Assembly (NCBI RefSeq): GCF_000346465.2
Contig: NC_034014.1
Coordinates: 16,197,505-16,261,504 of the forward strand
DNA from: Prunus persica
Lineage: Eukaryota; Streptophyta; Magnoliopsida; Rosales; Rosaceae
Reading direction: 5' to 3'
DNA: 64,000 bases
Made by a program: the position numbers and the translations under genes. The first letter of the stretch is position 1. Each line of letters starts with the position of its first letter. Below are positions 13,568-25,909 of this stretch, piece by piece. The notes below the pieces were generated by a model. The model made no database searches, was not told where the DNA came from, and worked only from the letters and a program-made list of their open reading frames with translations.

Positions 13568-14272
13568 GGAAAGAGATATCGACATTGGAGTCAATACAAC
13601 ATAAGTGAAACCCTAAATTTTCAAGCTGTGGGGGATCTCATTTCTTTTTTTTTTCTTTTTTTTTTTGGGTCAAATAACTTGGGGTGTACTTGGGCAGTGG
13701 AGTTATGAGTTTTGTGGTTCAAGAAACGTTACAAAATTAACCACTCTCTTGTATTTTGTGTGTATCGCTCACGTATCTAGCCATTTCCCTTGCACACCCC
13801 CTTCGCTCACATATTGTACGTACCTAAGCATATGCCAAATATCCACGTATATAACCCTGTGTATCAAACCCTAGTATCCATGCTTCATAGGTGGTAACAA
13901 TAATTTTTTGAAAGAATAGTAGAGTGTGACTTAAAGCTTCTCTTTGATTATTTTCTTCTTAAATGTGATATTCTTTAGTGAATGCCAATTACATGAGGGA
14001 CACATTGTGACACGCAAATGTTTCTCCTTTATTTTAGTCTCTTCTAGCCTTTCTTGATTGATTGATAAGTCTTCCCCCCCGTCTTCGTAACACCCACCCA
14101 CCCCATGCTCCAAAGTAATTCTTCTGCTTTTCATTTTATGACCATATGCATATTCTTTACCGGCAAGTCTTCCTATAGAATTTTATACGCCATTTAGACT
14201 TCAAATTACATAACTTATTCCCGTGGACTATAAAGTCTTCCTTTTCTATTCCCTCAAAGACTCCCATGCGTT

Positions 14273-14834
14273 GGTTTTTTTTATTTTTTGGAACGAAAGG
14301 AATGAAACTTCATTTCCAAAACAAAGATACAAAATACAAGGGAGCCCAATAACAACAAAAAAAAAAAAAAACAGGGGCTCAAACATAACAAAACAAAGCC
14401 CAATCTAAAATATCAAAATAGGAGGTCCAAAACAACAAAAACCCACAAAATATATAAACCCTAACACCTAATCCTAAACAAAACAAGCTGTCGCCACCAC
14501 CAGAAAAGCTGTTGATGCCACAAGAAGAGCAAGGTCCATGGGAACCAAGAGAGGAGATCTGAAGAGTGTGGATTTGGGGGAGCAAGCCACCAAGCATCAT
14601 ACTCAAGCGATCTATCAAGTAGTAGTAAAAAATGACCATAGATAAACAGAGCCTACAAGCACAAATCCAAGTCTTAGATCTGAGAAAGGCGCAAACCAAG
14701 TAAATTTTAGGGATAGAGGTCATTTGGGTTTGAGATTTGATGGGAGGAGAGACATGGGTAGATGGAGTTGTGGAGAGGTGAGAGGAAAGGGAGATGAGGG
14801 AGAAGTGATGGGCCAAAGGGAGAGGAATTTCAAA
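14273..14834 (-). mobile_element. possible 5'-truncated non-LTR retroposon
   Basis: Read on the minus strand this stretch ends in the LINE-like tail AATGAAGTTTCATTCCTTTC followed by an A-rich run (T-rich on the plus strand, 14275-14289). Similar words flank it: CTCCCATGCG at 14261-14270 and TCTCATGCATG at 14835-14845, a possible imperfect target duplication. A 153-codon minus-strand frame (14379-14840) has no domain I recognise, and no reverse transcriptase motif is visible. Confidence 0.4.
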
Positions 14835-15517
14835 TCTCATGCATGCCTTTCTTGGTTAGACCATCAAATTTCTAACAAGTCTTTATGTTAGAACATGAAG
14901 CGGTACATGATATGAACTCATAGAAATCATTACGTTCATGCATTGTAGAAAATTGAGAAACCAAGTGTACGTGAAAAAGTGAGAAATGTGAAAATTTCCG
15001 CAAAGAGAAAACTTGTCATCTGCCAACTACTAATCAATCAACACCAATCTCCTGCCCATTATTAATTGGCCCAACACGAGCATGGCTTGACTCCTTAAAA
15101 ATTAAGGAACAACTCCTCCTAAAAACAAATGGGGTTTTGACATTTGTCAAATTTCCTTTAACCACCAAAACTTCTAGCCCATAGTCTAATATCAATTGTT
15201 CAGAACTCATGGGTAGAACTTGCCCTAGAAAACCAACTTATAAGGGAAGGATTCTCATGAGCTTTTAAACTACTCTAGTATATGCTATTTTTGTAATGTG
15301 GGATCTTGAGTCCTAACAAACAATTCTATGCAATTCAAATTCAACGGCACCCAACAATTATCCAGCAGAGAACCAAAATGCTTGACAAACTAGATTGAGA
15401 ACATTTTGGAAACCTTGGCTTAGTAATTAGGTATCGTCCATTCTGGTTAGAGATGATGACCAAAGCTAACCAATGGCGGAGGCACGTAGGGACCAGAGGG
15501 GTCCCATGCCCTTTCTC

Positions 15518-15518
<1 letters not shown>

Positions 15519-15550
<32 letters not shown>
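15519..15550. repeat. (TC)n microsatellite
   Basis: A pure CT tract of about 32 bp followed by a T-rich run. Confidence 0.9.
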
Positions 15551-15552
<2 letters not shown>

Positions 15553-16226
15553 CCATTTCACTTTCCTTTTTTTTTTTTTCTCTCTTTCTCTCTCTTTGTA
15601 AATGATTTAATGTTCTGTTTATGAATTGAATTGAATATTGAAAGAGGGTACAAGGGTTTTATATATACAACAATTAGAACTTGATGTGTAAAATATGTAA
15701 TTTAAATGCTTATTTCTTGATTTTTACTTTAGGGGATATTGGTTCTTAAAAATTATACACGAGAACTTTGCAGTGTTTATGCTCTCATTCCCTTCAGTTT
15801 TATATTTTGCAATAGGCCCCCTCTAACATAGGGTGGCAACGGGCCGGGTAGGGGTTGGGTATGACAATACCATCCCCGCCCCCGCTTCCCATCACTGGCC
15901 CCATTCCCAGTTAAGAATTTTTGGGGAATCCTCATCCTCGTCCCTGTCAGAAGGATATCCCCCATCCCCACCCCAAATCCCCAATTCTTGAGCTGAGATC
16001 AACACAACCAAATCATACTCCAAACCCCAATTTTCCAAAGTGGTAATTAGGAAAAAAAAGAAGAAGAAGGTAAACAAACACAGGAACAAAAGAGAGAAGA
16101 GAAGTGAACATTGCAACTCATTCAATATATAGACATCTAAATCCAATGACAACAGAGGGTGAGTATATATTTCTTTTTTGTACTATTAATTAGTTGAATT
16201 GATGAACTCACAAATAACAACTAATT

Positions 16227-16460
16227 TGTTGGCGTGACTTGTGGATATTGACTTACTTTCCTTACACACCAAGAATTCCTATTATAATTGTAATTGATTT
16301 ACTTTAATTCCTGATTTCCTACTGTAAATGGATTTAGGAATTTATTATTTACTTGCCCATTCAGGTTTTGTTGTATTATAAATATGACCTCCTACAAGAA
16401 GAAGAATACACAGAAAATTCCCACAAACAAATATTCTCTCATAGTTCTCATATTTTAGCA
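16227..16460 (+). repeat. 5' LTR of the Copia element
   Basis: A 234-bp LTR from TGTTGGCGTG to ATTTTAGCA, with a TATA-like TATAAATAT at 16377-16385. Confidence 0.95.
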
Positions 16461-16472
16461 TGGTATCAGAGC
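16461..16472 (+). other. Copia primer-binding site (initiator tRNA-Met)
   Basis: TGGTATCAGAGC directly abuts the 5' LTR. This is the standard plant retrotransposon primer-binding site matching the 3' end of initiator Met tRNA. Confidence 0.9.
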
Positions 16473-16520
16473 GGCGATCTTGGGATTGTTGACTCTAGTT
16501 TCTAAACCCTAGCCGCCACC

Positions 16521-19500
16521 ATGGGGGAGGATGACTCTTCTAATCCTCATGGCGGTAGCACCACTACTTCCTCCTCTCCTTCTCAACCAACCATAGCCGA
16601 GTTGAGTGCCCAAGTGGCTCAACTAATGCAGATGCAGACTCAGACCTCGAAATTGATCCTAAATCAGGATCCTACAAAGACGACCCCGACCTCGACTCAG
16701 ACGACGACCCCAACCTCGAATCAGACGACGACCTTGAACCCGAATCAGACAACGATTCCGACGACAATTACCTATGAAGCTTCCGCTGCACAGATTGGCA
16801 TAAAGTTGGATGGCACCAACTATGCCCTATGGTCCCAAGTTGTAGAGTTGTATATCTTCAGCAAAGACAAATTGGGATATATTAATGGCGATCTTCCACA
16901 ACCTCCTTCGACCGCTCCAACGTTTCCTCGCTGGCGCACCGAGAACTCTATTGTGAAGGGATGACTCATCAATTCTCTGGAGCAGAGCTTGATTGGCAAT
17001 TTCATTCGTTTTTCGACAGCAAAAGCAGTGTGATGCAATTGCCACAACTTACTATGATGGCACTGACACCTCTCAGGTTTATGATCTGAAACGACGAGTC
17101 TCTCGTATGCGACAAGCTGGTGGCTCCATTAAAACCTATTACAATACTCTTCAAAGCTTATGGAGAGAAATTGATTTTCGTCGTCCAAATATGATGGAGT
17201 ATGAAAGTGATATCAAGCGCTATAATGATATTTTGCAGGAAGATCGAGTTTACATATTTTTGGATGGCCTTGATGATCGTCTTGATAAGGTCCGAAGTGA
17301 TGTTCTTGACATGACTCCATTCCCTACTGTTGACCAAGCTTATGCCTATGTTCGCCGTGATGATAGGTTCATCCGATCGAGCCACTGGTGCTGGCTTAGC
17401 AGCCAAGAGTGCACCTCGATCATGTCCCCCTACTCGTGTCGGACAGCCCCATAATTCCTCTACTGCGGCCCACCTTCAGATCCAGTCATATGCTACTGCT
17501 GCTGGTGCGCCATTTCCTAAAACCATCCCACCTTCCCGTCCCAAGGCTCCGACTGATGGAAGTGGTTGCACGCACTGTGGCAACCTCAAACATACCCGTG
17601 ACACCTGTTTTAAGCTAAATGGTTATCCTAATTGGTGGGAGAACCTCCGCGCTGGCAAGCTCAGAGAAACTGCTAGTAATTCCGGCCGTGCTGCTCTTGT
17701 CTCTACCGAACCCCCATTAGCCTTGTTCCCGCAGGTAAATCCTATTAATAGTCCCGCGCTTCCGGATGTCTTAGGTAACTGTGGTTATGCATTTCATACT
17801 TCTGATCTACAAGATACTACTGGTTGGATAATTGATTCTGGCGCCACTGATCATATGACCTTTGATCCGAATGATTTTTTGCACACCACTACACCCCACC
17901 GCACAAGTATTGCCAATGCAAATGGAGTTACCTATCCTGTGACAGGGGCCGGCACTGTTGCCCTTTCACCTTCTCTATCCCTTTCTAATACACTACTCGT
18001 TCCATCTTTGTCCAATAAATTAATGTCCGTGAGTCAGGCAACTGAACAACTAAATTGTTGTGCACTAATTTATCCCAATTTTTGTTTACTACAGGATATT
18101 CTCACCAAGGAGATCATTGGGTGTGGTACTAAAAGATAGGGGCTGTACTATGTGGATGACTTCAGTATGGGACGTGCCAATAGTGTGAAGCATCCGTCTG
18201 ATGACAAGCACCGACAAATTTAGCTCTAGCACCGACGTTTGGGGCATCCATCTTTTGGTTATATGAGACACTTATTGCCCGAGTTGTTTTCTGTATTTAA
18301 GGACTCATATTTTATATGTGACACTTGCATTCTAGCAAAGAGTCATAGAGCATCCTATCCTTTAAGTATGAATAAAAGTACTATTCCTTTTGCTTTAATT
18401 CATTCTGATGTTTGGGGACCCTCACCTATTTCTACTCATTCCGATATTCGTTGGTTTGTCACATTCATAGATAATTATACACAGATGACATGGCTTTATT
18501 TGATGAAAAATAAGAATGAAGTGTTTTCCCTGTTCCAATCCTTTCACAAACAGATGGAAACACAGTTCAATGCTCGAATACAGATTCTTCGCTCTGACAA
18601 CAGTGGAGAATTTGTTAATCATGATTTTCAGACTTACTTCCAGACACATGGCATTATTCATGAGACAACTTGCCCCCAGACACCACAACAAAATGGTGTT
18701 GCCGAACGGAAGAATCGTCATCTCCTTGAAACAGCCCGTGCTCTTATCATTGGTGGCCATGTTTCTCGTCATCACTGGGATGATGTTGTCGTCACTGTTG
18801 TCCATCTTATCAACTGCATGCCATCTGGGGTCTTGAACTTCAAAACTCCATTACAAGTGCTCGCGCAACACGGGCCTCTGCCCTCTGTTTTGGTGCTTAC
18901 GCCTCGCATTTTTGGCTGTGTGGCCTTCGTTCATCTCCACAAAAATCAACAAAGCAAACTTAATCCATGTGCGCTTCGTTGTGTTTTTTTGGGTTATGTC
19001 ACTCATCAGAAAGGCTACTGATGTTATCACCCTCCTACCCGGCGAACCTATGTCACTTTGGATGTCACCTTTCTGGAATCAGATATGTTCTTCTATGACC
19101 CAGCATCCAATTCTACTCTTCAGGGGGAGATACCGAGTGAAGAGCTCAATTGGAGTAGCTTGGAAAATGAGGATATTCATCTATGCACGAAGATTGCTCT
19201 TGCCCAAGAAACAATAACAATCGATCGTCCCGAGTCTGGCACGTGCGAATGCTCTCTGCCAAACAACGATCGATCGCCTAACCCTTGCGAAGATGTTTTT
19301 GATTCGAGTCATACTCTTCCACACAACTGAGAACAACAAGATGAAGACCCCCCTCTCATTCAATAGTACCAACGGACCAATCTCCTGAGAATATCTTTGA
19401 GGTAAATACTCCTACTAGACTTGTGCATTTAGAGGATAAAACTATTGGATATCAATTACCTTTCAGGCAAAATCGTGGGAAGCCACCAAACCGTTATTCA

Positions 19501-21141
19501 CCTGATATTGGCAAGACATCCAAGTATCCAATTGCAAATCATGTATCCACTGAGAAGCTGTCTGAACCACTCAAGGCTTTTGTGCATCAGTTGTCTGCTA
19601 TCCATATTCCAACCAAGGTCTCTGAAGCATTGAAAGATCCTAAGTGGGTCCAAGCTATAAAAGAGGAGATGAAAGCTCTTGAGAAAAATCAGACTTGGAC
19701 ATTGGAGACTATACCACGAGGAAAAAAGACTATCGGATGTAGATGGGTGTTTACTATAAAACATAATGCAGATGGATCTATCGACCGATACAAGGCAAGA
19801 CTTGTGGCAAAAGGGTACACACAGACCTATGGTATAGACTATGAAGAAACTTTTGTACCAGTTGCAAAATTAAACACAGTCAGAGTCTTATTGTCCCTTG
19901 CAGCTAATTTGGATTGGCCACTACACCAGTTTGATGTAAAGAATGCTTTTTTACATGGCGAACTCACGGAGGAGGTGTACATGGACATTCCTCCTGGATA
20001 TAATACTACTCAAACCGGAACAGTTTGCAGGTTACGAAAAGTATTGTATGGATTGAAACAGTCACCACGTGCATGGTTTGGACGGTTCACCATGGCAATG
20101 AAGAACAATGGTTTCAAATAGTGCAACTCAGATCATACTCTGTTCTTGAAACATCGGAAAGGGAAGGTAACAGCATTAATAATCTATTTTGATGATATGA
20201 TTATTACTGGGAATGATAAACAGGAAATATCACAGCTACAAGACTATTTGGCTACTGAGTTTGAGATGAAGGATCTAGGTAGACTCAAGTATTTCTTGGG
20301 AATTGAGGTGGCTCGATCGCAGCAAGGCATATTTCTCTCTCAAAGGAAATATGTCTTGGACTTGTTGACGGACATAGGAATGCTAGATTGTAAACCTACG
20401 GACACTCCTATTGTTTAGAATCATCATCTTGGAGAATATCCGGATCAAGTTCCAACTAACAAAGAAAGATACCAAAGGTTAGTAGGAAGATTGATCTATT
20501 TGTCACAAACTCGACCAGACATTGCTTATGCGGTGAGCGTTGTCAGTCAATTTATGCACTCTCCAAGTGAAGACCACATGAATGCAGTTCTTCGGATACT
20601 TAGACATTTGAAGTCTGCACCTGGAAAAGGACTTATGTTCTCAAAGCATGGTCATCTAAATATTGATGGTTATTCAGATGCAGATTGGGCAGGTAATGTA
20701 ACATATAGAAAATCCACATCGGGTTACTTCACATTCGTAGGAGGTAATTTGGTGACATGGAGGAGCAAGAAACAGAATGTAGTAGCTTTATCCAGTGCAG
20801 AAGCCGAGTTCAAAGGCATGACTAAAGGGATTTGTGAACTTCTTTGGTTAAGAAAGTTGCTTACTGAACTTGGGTATAAACCTACATCCACAATGAATCT
20901 CTTTTGTGACAACAAGGCTGCTATAGCCATTGCACATAATCCGATTCAACATGATCGTACTAAACATATTGAGGTGGATCGACACTTCATCAAACAGAAG
21001 CTTGAGGCTAAAGTGTTTCAGTTTCCTTTTGTGAAATCCGAGGATCAATTGGCGGATATTTTGACAAAGGCAATTTCCAATAAAGCATTCCACAATTCAC
21101 TGGATCAGTTGTGCATTGGCGACATCTATGCACCAACGTGA
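16521..21141 (+). pseudogene. Copia gag-pol polyprotein, broken
   Basis: Gag starts at 16521 (MGEDDSSNPHGG). A CCHC zinc knuckle (CTHCGNLKHTRDTC) lies near 17567, the protease (WIIDSGATDHM) near 17826, and integrase from 18239 with IHSDVWGP, LRSDNSGE and NGVAERKNRH supplying its D, D and E. Reverse transcriptase spans about 19640-20420 (FDVKNAFLHGE, then YFDDM), and RNase H follows to 21141 (DGYSDADWAG, VALSSAEAE, LADILTKAI). It cannot make one protein: there are nonsense codons near 16962, 18137, 18220, 19019, 19328, 20119 and 20416, and frame changes near 17030, 17370 and 19380. Several stops look like CAG to TAG or TGG to TAG changes. Confidence 0.95.
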
Positions 21142-21148
21142 GGGGGAG
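21140..21148 (+). other. Copia polypurine tract
   Basis: GAGGGGGAG immediately precedes the 3' LTR, the normal site for plus-strand priming. Confidence 0.85.
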
Positions 21149-21382
21149 TGTTGGCGTGACTTGTGGATATTGACTTACTTTCCTTACACACCAAGAATTC
21201 CTATTTTAATTGTAATTGATTTACTTTAATTCCTGATTTCCTACTGTAAATGGATTTAGGAATTTATTATTTACTTGCCCATTCAGGTTTTGTTGTATTA
21301 TAAATATGACCTCCTACAAGGAGAAGAATACACAGAAAATTCCCACAAACAAATATTCTCTCATAGTTCTTATATTTTAGCA
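21149..21382 (+). repeat. 3' LTR of the Copia element
   Basis: A 234-bp copy of the 5' LTR with three substitutions by eye. Confidence 0.95.
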
Positions 21383-21799
21383 ATTAACTTCTATATAGCC
21401 AAAATTACTAATTCTTTTCTAAGCTGAAACATGAGGGTTTGTGGCTCTATCAGATTCAACCAAAAAGCAAAGGTAAAAGATGACGAAGTTTGTGAGTGAT
21501 AGACAGAGAGAGAAGAAGTAGAGATAAGAAGAGGTGAGGAGAGGAGGGGGTTTCTTTTTTATTTATAAATTTTGAATAATGTTTATATTATATTATATAT
21601 GTATTAATTTAAAATTATTCTTATAAATATCGAGCCAGGTTCGGGGATGGGATGGTAGGAATGCTAATACCATCCCCGCCCCACACCCAGCGGGGATTTT
21701 TAAGATTTAGGGATCCCCGTACCTGATCCCCGTGTTTCCCTGAAATTTCCCCGTATTAGGGTCAGAGACCCGGCCCGACGGGGATTTTTGCCATCCCTA

Positions 21800-22991
21800 T
21801 TCTAACATCAATTCTTAGCTCTGCCACTGAAGCTAACTAAGGTGATACCTCCAGCTATTACTAAGAGGAACAACAAAAATAATACTCATGCAGTCTGACT
21901 TTCATATGTTGTTGTTGTTGTTTTTTTTTTTCCTAATTAAAATAATATAATAAGGAGGATTTCTAGTACAATCAATCAACATATCCTTTTAGGGATCGTT
22001 TTGTACGGCGGACTATCATGGACTGGACTAAATTATGGGACTGTCTTGGATTGGTTTGGTTTGTCCTAAGCTGAATAACACTTGTACTCCATTTGATGTA
22101 TGTTTGATTGGACTAGGACTAGATTATTTTTAAATATATATTTTTCTTAAAAGTAAGTTTTTTTAAAAAATATATTGTTTTTGGGGCATGTGGATTTTTT
22201 TTTAATTTTCTTATAAAACTTTTCCTCTCTATGCATCTCTTTCTTTTTCTTCCTCCTGCGCACAACCCTCCTACTATGGGCTCTTCCTTCCTCTACTTCT
22301 CCTCTTATTCTCACTCCTTTTTTTATCAGTGCATGTGAAGCCCAAATTGCTTTCACTTGGTTCATTGCCCGTTTACCAAGCGTGGGACATTCCACACTTA
22401 TATAGACTAATCTCTTTCTCTGTTCTACCAATGTGGGGCAAATGTGTCTTAGATTTCATTCAAACTTCCAACAATAATTACTACCAAAACAATTCTCTAA
22501 AATGAGGAAATTACTGAAACCAAATGGGTAATGAGTGGAGAGGTCCATGATCTTTTAAGCAATTGATGCAATTTGATCTTCAATTTAGCATACTCTCAAC
22601 ATCGCCTTACATTATTGATTGTATCAAATCATTTATTGGGATAGCACTAGTTTGCTATTCCTGATCAATGACGTTTCGACACGCGTGACAAAACTTCCAC
22701 ATAACATTATATTATTTATCGAGCATAGCAAAATAGTGATACTAAGTTTCACTACTGCAAGTAGGGACTTCTACATTTATGCATTTGGAGGAAATTTCCA
22801 CGGTAGGACCCAGTTGCCGTAAATGACAAGACAACGCGTAAGTCAAGTCTAACTGATCAGCAGGGACGAAAATAGATTACTCAAATATTTATTTTTCTAT
22901 TCTTGTTTTGTTTAATTGGCCTGGCATTGGAATGCGAAAACAAAGACTTGCTTAATCTTTGAGAGGTTCTCTCTCTCCCCCTCTCACATAG
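21800..22991 (+). repeat. segmental duplication copy A: promoter of lectin kinase copy 2
   Basis: Co-linear with 61193-62325 at high identity (for example the shared stretch around 22323-22640 against 61293-61605, and 22660-22990 against 61930-62250). Copy A has about 0.4 kb not in copy B (roughly 21895-22312, T-rich with a hAT-like AGGGATCGTTTTGTACGG). Copy B has about 0.33 kb not in A. The region includes the 5' flank of the kinase gene at 22992. Short pyrimidine tracts precede the start codon, and no clear TATA box is seen. Confidence 0.8.
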
Positions 22992-25412
22992 ATGGCTTAT
23001 GTACCGGCAGCTCTGCTCTTACTCTCTGCTTTAATTGTCTTGATCAATGATAATATTATTGTAAAGGCTGCGAGAAATGAGTCCCATGTCATCAAATTGG
23101 GTTCCTCTCTATCCCCGGATTCTAACCTGAGTTCATGGCTCTCACCTTCTGGCCGGTTTGCCTTTGGTTTCTATCGACAAGGCAGCGGCTTCACTGTTGG
23201 GATATGGCTTGTTAATGACCTTAATCAGACTGAGCAAAGCATAGTCGTCTGGACTGCACGGCGAGATGATCCGCTTGTCTCCTCCAACTCTACGCTACGG
23301 CTAACGGGAGACGGTCTGCTTCTTCAAACTGAGCAAGGTGAACAAGTACCCATTGCCAGTAATTTTTCAACAACAGCAAGTTCAGCTGCTATGCTTGATT
23401 ATGGAAACTTTGTAGTCTATGATAATCGTTCTAAGGTTATCTGGCAGAGCTTTGATTCCCCAACTGATACCATACTGGGGGGTCAAAATCTGACTGCTGG
23501 CACATATTTGGTATCTAGTGTGTCTGCATCCAACCACTTTAGCGGACGATTTTCGCTGCAGATGCAGAGTGATGGAAACCTCGTTTCTTACCCGGTAAAT
23601 ATCTCCAACACTCCCGAAAATGCTTATTGGTCTTCCGGCACTGTTGGTTCCGCGCAACTGCTCAGTCTGAACGCATCAGGTTTTCTCGTTTTGATTCCTG
23701 AAACTGCACATCCCTTGGCCACTGGCTCATACCATGCCCATGATGACGGAACTATTATCCACCGTGCAACGCTGGATGCCGATGGGATTTTCAGATTGTA
23801 CTTGCACAATTACTCTGTGATGAGCCCCAGCTCAAGGGTGTCGATTGTTTGGTCCAATTTGCATAACCAGTGTGAAGTCAAAGGTTTCTGTGGCTTAAAC
23901 AGGTATTGTGCAGTCCTGGAAAAGACGAACAAAACTGAGTGTCAATGTTATCCCGGTTTTGTAATCAACCCCGTTGATATGTTTCCAGGCTGCTATCAGA
24001 ATGCTAGTGACGATGGCTGCACTGGCAATGAAGACCCACGGCTGCGGTACAAGGTAGCTTCTGTCCACAATATATCATGGCCCATTGACCATCCTTATTC
24101 AGTGGTGCCATTGAAGAACCCGCAAGTTTGTAGCGACTCTTGCCTGGAAGACTGTAGTTGTAAGGCAGCGCTATATACTAATGGCAATTGCAACAAATAC
24201 AAGCTACCACTTAGATCTGGTATAAGAAGCCCAGATACAACAGGATTCATCAAGGTAGATGCAACACACAATCTGCAGTTTCACAATCCAATGGCTACCA
24301 GAAATTCGACATTGGTGAAATACGAAACCAAGAATAGTCATGGCTTGATTGTAATTCTTGCTGTGAGTCTGGGTTCCATTGCATGCGTATGTTTTTCCTT
24401 TGCAGTCTCCAGTTTCATCATATACATGCACCGACTTCAGAGGTACAAGAAGCTGTTGGATCATACCAAAGTGGGATTGGCTGAAGAATTGTTCAGTTTA
24501 CAATCGTTTTCTTACACAGAGCTTGAAAACGCAACTCATGGCTTCAAGGAAGAGTTAGGAAGGGGCACTTTTGGAGCTGTTTACAAAGGAACTCTGTCAA
24601 CTAGCAACAAAATTGTTGCTGTTAAAAGGCTCGAGAAAGTTGTGGAAGAAGGAGTGAGGGAATTCAAAGCTGAAATCACTACTATTGGACGAACTCATCA
24701 CAGAAACTTGGTTCAGTTGCTTGGTTTCTGTATCGAAGGCTCCCAAAAGCTTCTTGTATATGAATACATGAGCAGTGGCTCGCTTGCACATCTTCTTTTT
24801 AATAAGGCCGCGACCGTGCGCCCTTCCTGGAGAGAAAGGGTAGGAATTGTGTTGGATGTGGCTAAAGGGGTGCTCTATTTACACGAAGAGTGCGGTGTGC
24901 ATATTATACACTGCAATTTGAAACCCCAAAACATACTTCTGGATCACTCTTGGACTGCCAAGATCTCCGATTTCGGTTTGGCGAGGCTGTTAGTGCCAAA
25001 CGATCAAACAAAAATAGCTGCCGGAGTCGAACAGAGAAGCGGTTACTTGGCACCTGAATGGCAGAAGAACGCCCTGATATCAGTAAAATCAGACATCTAT
25101 AGTTTTGGTATTGTGCTTTTGGAGACTGTATGCTGCAGAAAAAACATAGAGTTAAAAGTTTCAGTTCCAGATGAGATGATTCTTTCTAGTTGGGCATATA
25201 AATGCTTTAAGGCCGGAAAATTATACGAGCTTGTAGAAGATGACGAACAAAATGTGGATTTGAAGACACTAGAAAGAATGGTAAAAGTGGGGCTGTGGTG
25301 TGTTCAGGACGACCCAGCTCTGCGTCCCCTCATGAAGAACGTAATCTTGATGTTGGAAGGGACAACGGATATACCAGTCCCTCCATCTCCAGAGCTTCCC
25401 CAAGCCTGTTGA
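22992..25412 (+). CDS. G-type lectin S-receptor-like kinase copy 2, predicted pseudokinase
   Basis: An intronless 806-residue protein with a signal peptide (about 1-26), a B-lectin region with WQSFDSPTDT near residue 151, EGF-like cysteines from about 294 (CEVKGFCGLNRYC), a PAN-like segment near 380 (CLEDCSC), a membrane helix near 451-478 and a kinase-like domain near 515-795. The glycine loop (GRGTFGAVYKG), the ATP-site Lys (K545) and DFG are intact. The catalytic loop reads HCNLKPQN, with Asn642 where the catalytic Asp should be, and the activation segment reads GVEQRSGYLAPEW rather than the usual GTRGYLAPEW. The open frame shows no decay, so it may be kept as a signalling scaffold or decoy. 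That role is inference. Confidence 0.94.
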   Translation: MAYVPAALLLLSALIVLINDNIIVKAARNESHVIKLGSSLSPDSNLSSWLSPSGRFAFGFYRQGSGFTVGIWLVNDLNQTEQSIVVWTARRDDPLVSSNSTLRLTGDGLLLQTEQGEQVPIASNFSTTASSAAMLDYGNFVVYDNRSKVIWQSFDSPTDTILGGQNLTAGTYLVSSVSASNHFSGRFSLQMQSDGNLVSYPVNISNTPENAYWSSGTVGSAQLLSLNASGFLVLIPETAHPLATGSYHAHDDGTIIHRATLDADGIFRLYLHNYSVMSPSSRVSIVWSNLHNQCEVKGFCGLNRYCAVLEKTNKTECQCYPGFVINPVDMFPGCYQNASDDGCTGNEDPRLRYKVASVHNISWPIDHPYSVVPLKNPQVCSDSCLEDCSCKAALYTNGNCNKYKLPLRSGIRSPDTTGFIKVDATHNLQFHNPMATRNSTLVKYETKNSHGLIVILAVSLGSIACVCFSFAVSSFIIYMHRLQRYKKLLDHTKVGLAEELFSLQSFSYTELENATHGFKEELGRGTFGAVYKGTLSTSNKIVAVKRLEKVVEEGVREFKAEITTIGRTHHRNLVQLLGFCIEGSQKLLVYEYMSSGSLAHLLFNKAATVRPSWRERVGIVLDVAKGVLYLHEECGVHIIHCNLKPQNILLDHSWTAKISDFGLARLLVPNDQTKIAAGVEQRSGYLAPEWQKNALISVKSDIYSFGIVLLETVCCRKNIELKVSVPDEMILSSWAYKCFKAGKLYELVEDDEQNVDLKTLERMVKVGLWCVQDDPALRPLMKNVILMLEGTTDIPVPPSPELPQAC

Positions 25413-25747
25413 CTGTTGATTTATCTTTGTTTTAAGCATTGAAGTAATGTATATGCATATTTGTCAAGGGAATCAAATAATCTTGATTTGATATATGGAT
25501 ATAGCTAGACTCATTCATATTTTAATTTGGTGTAGCTTGGAAAATCTCTAGATTTCTTTCTTTCTTTTTAATTTTCTGCTGTTTGTATCATGTCAAATAA
25601 AACGTTTCTAGACTTTAATTGATTATAATTTTAATGTTAAGTAGATCCAAACTTAAGAGCATTCACAATGGTGGTTTTCAAATTGGGTCTCTATCCACCA
25701 CTTTGTAGAGGGAAATCTTTGGGGATCTAAAAGCTTTTTAAAGTAAC
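25413..25747. other. 3' flank of lectin kinase copy 2
   Basis: AT-rich 3' untranslated and intergenic sequence with no further gene seen. Confidence 0.4.
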
Positions 25748-25909
25748 TAAGGGCCCGTCTGATAACGTTTTCGGAGAATGTTTTCTGAGAATATTTTCGG
25801 AGAATGTTTTCTGAGAATATTTTCAAAGAATGAAAAAAAAACATGCATTTTCAGGAAATAAAAATACGTCTGATAGATTAATTACAAAACATCTTTAAAA
25901 AAAAAGAAG

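Larger units (their letters stand above)
13573..15820. other. intergenic, no host gene seen
   Basis: About 2.2 kb without a recognisable host gene. It holds T-rich runs (13650-13670), a likely truncated retroposon at about 14273-14834 and a (TC)n tract at 15519-15550. Confidence 0.5.
16227..21382 (+). mobile_element. full-length Ty1/Copia retrotransposon, decayed
   Basis: It comprises a 234-bp 5' LTR, a primer-binding site, gag, protease, integrase, reverse transcriptase, RNase H, a polypurine tract and a 234-bp 3' LTR. Integrase before reverse transcriptase defines the Copia order. The LTRs differ at 3 of 234 positions, so insertion is fairly recent although the coding region is badly broken. 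The flanking pentamers (TAATT before, ATTAA after) do not match. A short derivative of the same family lies at 62347-63978. Confidence 0.96.
15829..21799. mobile_element. hAT-type element split by a Copia insertion
   Basis: The left end reads TAGGGTGGCAACGGGCCGGG. The reverse complement of the right end reads TAGGGATGGCAAAAATCCCC, followed by GTCGGGCCGGGTC. The flanks are an 8-bp duplication with one mismatch, CTCTAACA (15821-15828) and TTCTAACA (21800-21807). Short TAGGG-type ends with 8-bp duplications are typical of hAT elements. About 0.8 kb of hAT sequence remains (15829-16226 and 21383-21799), with no transposase. The same right end occurs reversed at 51642, where it was moved by an inversion. 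Confidence 0.75.
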
